DNA from: Heloderma charlesbogerti
Lineage: Eukaryota > Chordata > Lepidosauria > Squamata > Helodermatidae
Direction of reading: 5' to 3'
Assembly: GCA_026122225.1 (NCBI GenBank)
Contig: JANEZZ010001855.1
Location: 558,001-622,000 of the forward strand
Length of the DNA stretch: 64,000 nucleotides
Shown here one piece after another: positions 47,001 to 53,000 of the stretch. Numbering within the stretch: the first letter of the stretch is position 1; each line of letters begins with the position of its first letter. The translations under genes and the position numbers were made by a program. A model generated the notes under the pieces. That model was not told where the DNA came from. It saw only the letters and a program-made list of their open reading frames with translations, and did not search any database.

Positions 47001-50000
47001 CACCACACTGGCATAGTGGGTGCCATTTGCGTTCCTTTTTTCCCCGCCGTTTTAGCCTACATAAATATTTACGTAAGCTATTACAGCGAAAAAAAGGGAA
47101 TGCAAATGGCGGCCGCCGTAGCCACCGCCATTTGCATACGCTGTTGTGGGTTTTTTGCTTGCCGTGATAGGCTACATAAATACTTATGTAGCCTATCACG
47201 GCAAACAGCAGACGCAAATGGCAGCCGCGGCAGCTGGTTGAAAGACCAGCCGCCAGTGCCGCCGGAGCCGCCGGAGCCGCCGCCACTGGAACATCCGCCC
47301 CAGATAAGCTTCGTCCCGGGGGGGAATCTGCGGGGGAGCAGGGGGGGAGGCTGTTCTGCCATGGGTTTCGGGGGACCGAATGCCAGTGCATTCGGCCTCA
47401 CTGAAATCCGTGGCAGAATTCTCTGCCATCCCTAAAAATGACAACTTTCAAATGGGTGTTGGGGCGATCTTTAGCTCTTGCAGCACCCACTGGCACATGA
47501 CAGAGGCAAGGCAGCCTGTGTTCACCTGTAGACATCTGTGCCAGGGGTTGGCTTGTAGTTCAAATCGGAGAAGGCCTCGGGGGGCATGAACTCCAGCGTC
47601 CCGCCATACCCATCTCTTTCCCCAGAGGTTTTACTTGCGTGCCGAGTCGTCCCTCGCTTGAACTTGGATAACCCAAAATCAGCCACCTGAAGTGGGGTGG
47701 GATGGGGGTAGAAGGTAAGCAGTGGTTAGAGAAGGAGATACACACATTTTACAGACACAAAGAGGAATACCTCTGTAACAGCCCAGTTCGTACACATCTG
47801 ACCCCTCCGCCCACATTATTGATGCAGAAGCATCCACTCCACCTTCTGTATGATGTAGGCATTTATTCTCTTCAACCAACTTAAAAGCTACAAGGATGTT
47901 TGTTCCTTTGATTGAAGCAGGAGTGTTGAACCTCAGGCCTGCAGCACCAATCTAACACACCAAGGGTCTCCATCTGGCGATCTGGGGTTCTCCAGTTGGC
48001 CACACCCCTCCCTTGGCCCCACCTCCTTTCCCCTGACTACTGATGGTTTGAAATTGAATTCAGAATGAAAGTGGCTCAACTGCCCTGGATTAAAGGGAAC
48101 TGTACGCAGTTGTGGGGTTTTTTGCTTGCCATGATAGGCTACGTAAGTATTTACGTAGCCTATCATGGCAAAGGCAGCTACGCAAATGGCGTGGTGGCCG
48201 CCATTTGAGTCCGCAGCAGCCAGCCGAGAGACCAGCTGCCACTGGCACCGCCGGAGCCGCCGCCTGAACATCCGCCCCAGATAAGCTTTCGTCCCGGGGG
48301 GCGGATTCCATAGGGGGCGGGGGGTGGGAGGCCACTGGAACATCCACTGGATGCCGCCGCCACTGGAACATCCGCCCCAGGTAAGCTTCATCCCGGGAGG
48401 GGGGAATCTGAGGGGGGGCAGGGGGGAGGCCGTTCCGCCATGGGTTTCGGGGGGCCGAATGCCAGTGCATTCGGCATCACTGAATTTCGTGGCAGAATTC
48501 TCCACCATCCCTACATCATGGTAGCATCAGTCCAGGGATACAGGAGGTTCTGCTCTTCAGAAAGTCTCCCTCCAAAAGTAGCGAGTGAGAAAAGCCATGA
48601 TGGAGGAGGTGGGACTAGCACGCTGTCGCTCCCTCTCCTCACGTTTGATCTGCCCACTTTAGGAACACCTGAACAGGGCTATAGCTGCAGGAGGGCATTG
48701 GGTGTATTGGTTAGGGTGTAGTGGTTAGGGTGTTGGACTGGGAATGGGGAGATTCAGGGTCAATTCTCCACTACATCTTGAAGCTCACAGGGCGGCCTTG
48801 AGACAGTCATTTGCCCTTGGCCAAACATACCTTACAAGGTTGTTGTGAGAGTAAAAGTGGAGGGGAGAGGATCGTGGCCCTAAGCTCTTTGGAAGAAGGG
48901 CAAGGTTTAAAATGTGAGAGGTCATACACATTTTGATGGAGACCATGAGTTTCAACAGGCCTAGCCATTGCTGCTTAACAGGTGCCCTAGAACACATCCT
49001 AGAATCCTTTGCAATGAGCAAGGGTGCCTTTGCAGATGCATAGGATTGGTCAGCCCACAAATTAAAAGGGTTCCCTGAAGGTAGAAAGCTTGAAAAATCA
49101 CTCACACACAGTTTGCGGAGGATACGTCTCCATCTAGGGGGCATGTACTCTAAACTGTCCCTAATTAAACAATTAAATGTGGCTCACCCTGACATGCAGC
49201 TCTCCATCCAGGAGGATGTTGCCAGGCTTGAGGTCCAGGTGCAACAACGGCGGGCTGAGATTGTGCAGGAAATTCATCCCCAGCGCCACCTGGTGGAGGA
49301 TGCGAAACCGCAGAGCCCAAGGCACAAAACGGACTCGGTCTATCAGAGAGGACAAGCTGCCGTTCTCCATAAACTCCATCACAAGGCCCAGGCTGGGCAC
49401 AGCAGCACCCAAGCCCACCACCACTGCATCTGCCTGCATGTGGCCCACGAAGAGGCCAAAGAGACGCAGGACGTAGGTGAAACGTGCCTTGTCCATGGCG
49501 CGGGCTTCGTTCAGGAGTTCCTCTTGGGTGAAGGAAGTATTGCTGCAGGACAACGGGGGAGGGGAGAGCATCAAAAATGAGAGGGGAAGGACAAAAGATG
49601 GAAGGGGGAGACTCTTGAGACCGGAAGCTGAAGAGTTCCCCCAGCAACACACACAGGATGATGATGACCCCAAGCAGAGACTGTTGGCATAGTAAGTCTC
49701 ATGACCCGTAAACCTGCCCAAACTGGAGTCTCAAGGAGGGGGCGTGTATTGCCCCGGCCATGGGCTTCGACCTCTTAATTTAGAGGTGCCAAGATAGTGA
49801 TAAATCAGACCCAGGTTTACTTACAAGGAGTACTTTATTGAGTAATGTATAGCACACAGGCGTACCCAATGGTTGGATCAGACAGCTTCTCTGAACCCAG
49901 AGCCATGGGGTACAATGGGTTTTATACCATGCATGTTAGCAATGAGGCAGAATGACAGCAGCAAGCGCCCCCTAGCTTTCATAGCATAGACTAACAGCAC

Positions 50001-53000
50001 TTGGTTCTCAGCACAGTCACCTGTAGCTTTAAGGTAAACAAACTTCACTTCCCAGGCACATCTTAATTAGATAATCTACTCATTAGTATGAAATGTGCTA
50101 GGCCGCGCTATTTATTCATTCATTCATTCATTTCATTTCATTTCATTTCATTTCTATACCGCCCAATAGCTGAAGCTCTCTGAGCAGTTCACAAAAATTA
50201 AAACCAAACAGCACACAATAAAACAATTTAATATATATAGTACATTAAAACCACAATATAACAATACAACCACAATAAAACCTAGCAGCAGTGCAGGAGT
50301 TTAAAATACAGATTTAAATCAGCAAAGCTAAAAGTCTAGAAAGCTAAAATGCTAAAATGCCTGGAAAAATAAAAAGGTCTTCACCTGGCGCTGAAAGGAA
50401 TACAATGTAGGTGCCATGTGAACCTCACTAGGGAGCTCGTTCCAGAGCCGGGGTGCCACAGCAGAAAAAGCCCTCCTCCTAGTAGCCCCCCCTCACTTCC
50501 TTTGGCAGGGGCTCACGGAGAATATCGGCCCTTTGACTCATCTTCACATGCTCAGAGGCTTACTAGCAAGGGAATTGCACTAATGGTGAACTTAACCAAG
50601 GCATTATGGATCTCTAGGCCCCTCTAACACTACAGGTGACTTAGTTACACTCCTGGGGCCGATACAGGGGGACTCCCCATTGACCATCATGAGGAAGAGG
50701 AAGAGTTAACAAGCTCTAAAATTGGGGGGCTGAACTGGCATTTTGGTTGAGGAGTACAGTGGCCTACCCCTCACCCCAGGATGATACCTCCCAAAGGAGG
50801 TACATCCAACACTGTGTCAGACCAAGGGGTAACTTCCCTACACAGTCTTAATGGCATCTTTGGTCATGCATCGCCATAAAAGAAGATGTTAATCTGCATT
50901 AACATTTGCATATTGTCATGCCTCCCTCGGACTCCTCCGAGGACAAAGGGGAATGGCAGGCTCCAGACCCGGAGGAAGGGATTAGCACAGAAGTAGCCCG
51001 AGCCCCCAAGCCCCCTGTGGAGGAGCCATGCCCGGCTGCAGCCTCTCCAGAGGATTCCAAGGACGAAGTTCCACTGACCCCAGCAAAGCCAAGGTGTCTT
51101 CATGTAAAAGAGCAACGAAGGGAGGCCTCTCTCTGCTTAAGACAGAGAGGAGGCCAGAGGACTGAAGGCCAGCGGCTGTTTCAGGATGCTGCCATTAAAA
51201 GCAGGAAGCAGGCAGGGACAAAGCTGCTGGGGAACATCGTTTCCACGTGCCGGATCTTGTCATCCCTGCCTCGACCCTGAAACGGAACTTCAGCCTTGCT
51301 CATGAATCCCTGTGTTTAGACCTTGGACTGGAAAAAATAACTTCTCTCTGCCGCACCGTCTTGGATTTGTCGAACTGGTAAAGCCCCCCCCCCCCCCGCC
51401 TGCTCTAGTCTCCTCCTTTCCTAGCTTCGGACAGGTTTACGACCGGGCTTATCAGTCAGTGAGCTAAGGATGCTGTTTGCCAGCCAGCTGCAGACAGCCA
51501 GCAAGGACCGACACATATGCTAATGTATTTCCACAGATGCAAATTTAGAAATAAACAAGTATTGATGAAACAGAAATACAATCCATCTGACTGTTGTGGG
51601 GAAGGCTGCGACCCAGTGTGACCGCCTGTGTGCCTGCTCAATCTGCTATCCAGGAACTACCTCTTGATGAGTTAGTTGAACTTCTTATGGTTCTTTGGCT
51701 TTCAACCAGACTTGGACTGGACAGCCCTGCAAACAGAGGAGACCTTCAAATACAGGTCTGTCCTCTGCCAGCTCTTCAAATTCAGGTCTGCCCTCAGTAA
51801 AGTATGACACCTGCCCACTCTACCCTTGGGATTTAATCAAACTGGTTGGCCACCACCTCACTGATTGCCAACGCCAGGCATGGCAGCGTGGTGGCTTTGG
51901 AGTAGGGATGTCAGAGAATTCCGCCACGGATCTTGGTGAGGCCGAATGCCAGTGCATTCGGCCCCCCGAAATCCATGGCAGAATGGCCTGCCGCCCCCCT
52001 GCCCCCCGCGGATCTCCCCCGGGATGAGACTTACCTGGGACGGATGTTCCGGACAACGGCGGTGGCTCCAGTTGCGGCGTCTGGTCTTCCGACTGGCTGC
52101 TGCCGCCACCACCATTTGTTGTCTCATCTTTTTTTTTTTTTACATCAGTGATAGGCTATGTAAAGGCTTACGTAGCCTATCACGGCTGGGTTAAAAAACC
52201 AAAATGAAATGTGTACGCAAATTGCAGCAGCTACGGCCACCGCCATTTGCGTTCCTTATTTTGCGCCGTCTTAGTCTACGTAAATATTTACGTAGACCAA
52301 GACGAAGACAAGAAAGGGGAATGCAAATAGCACCCAGTACACTATTTGCGTTCCCCTTTCTTTTCTCCATCTTAGTCTATGTAAATATTTATGTAGACTA
52401 AGACGGCGAAAAATAAGGAACGCAAATGGCGGCGGCCGTAGCCGCCGCCATTTGCATACACATTTTTGCTTTGTTTTTTACCCAGAGCCCTCCACGGCCA
52501 GAAATCTGGCTGCGTGGACCAGAGCCAGCTGTCGAGGATTCCAGGGGGGAGGACCGGATCGCCTCCCCCCAAGTCGAGGATTCCGGAGGAAGGGACAGAA
52601 CGCCTCCCCCCCACCATGAACAGAATCCGCGAAAAGGTAAGTGACTTTCGTACATCCCTACTTCGGAGAGGCATGGGTCAGGCATAATGGCCACTGGTGG
52701 TTTGAATTTTTCACCAGAAATTCAGGCTGTGCATGTCATTCTAGCCTTTCCCCGTCGCCGTGATCAGGAGTCTATCTTGCAGTGGGTTCTAAACCTGAAA
52801 CCCGAAGAATGTCAGAAGGGGATTCAACCAACACCCCCCACGCACACACCTCTAGCCAAAAGAAGAGCATTTGCACAAGCCAGGAGACCTCTTGGCATGA
52901 TAGGCAAAAGAACATGTCAAGCAACGATACTCCCTGTAAAAGCCCTTCTCAGAATGTAGATGTCAAGCAAGTAGAGGACTCCATTGCTAATTTCCTGGCA

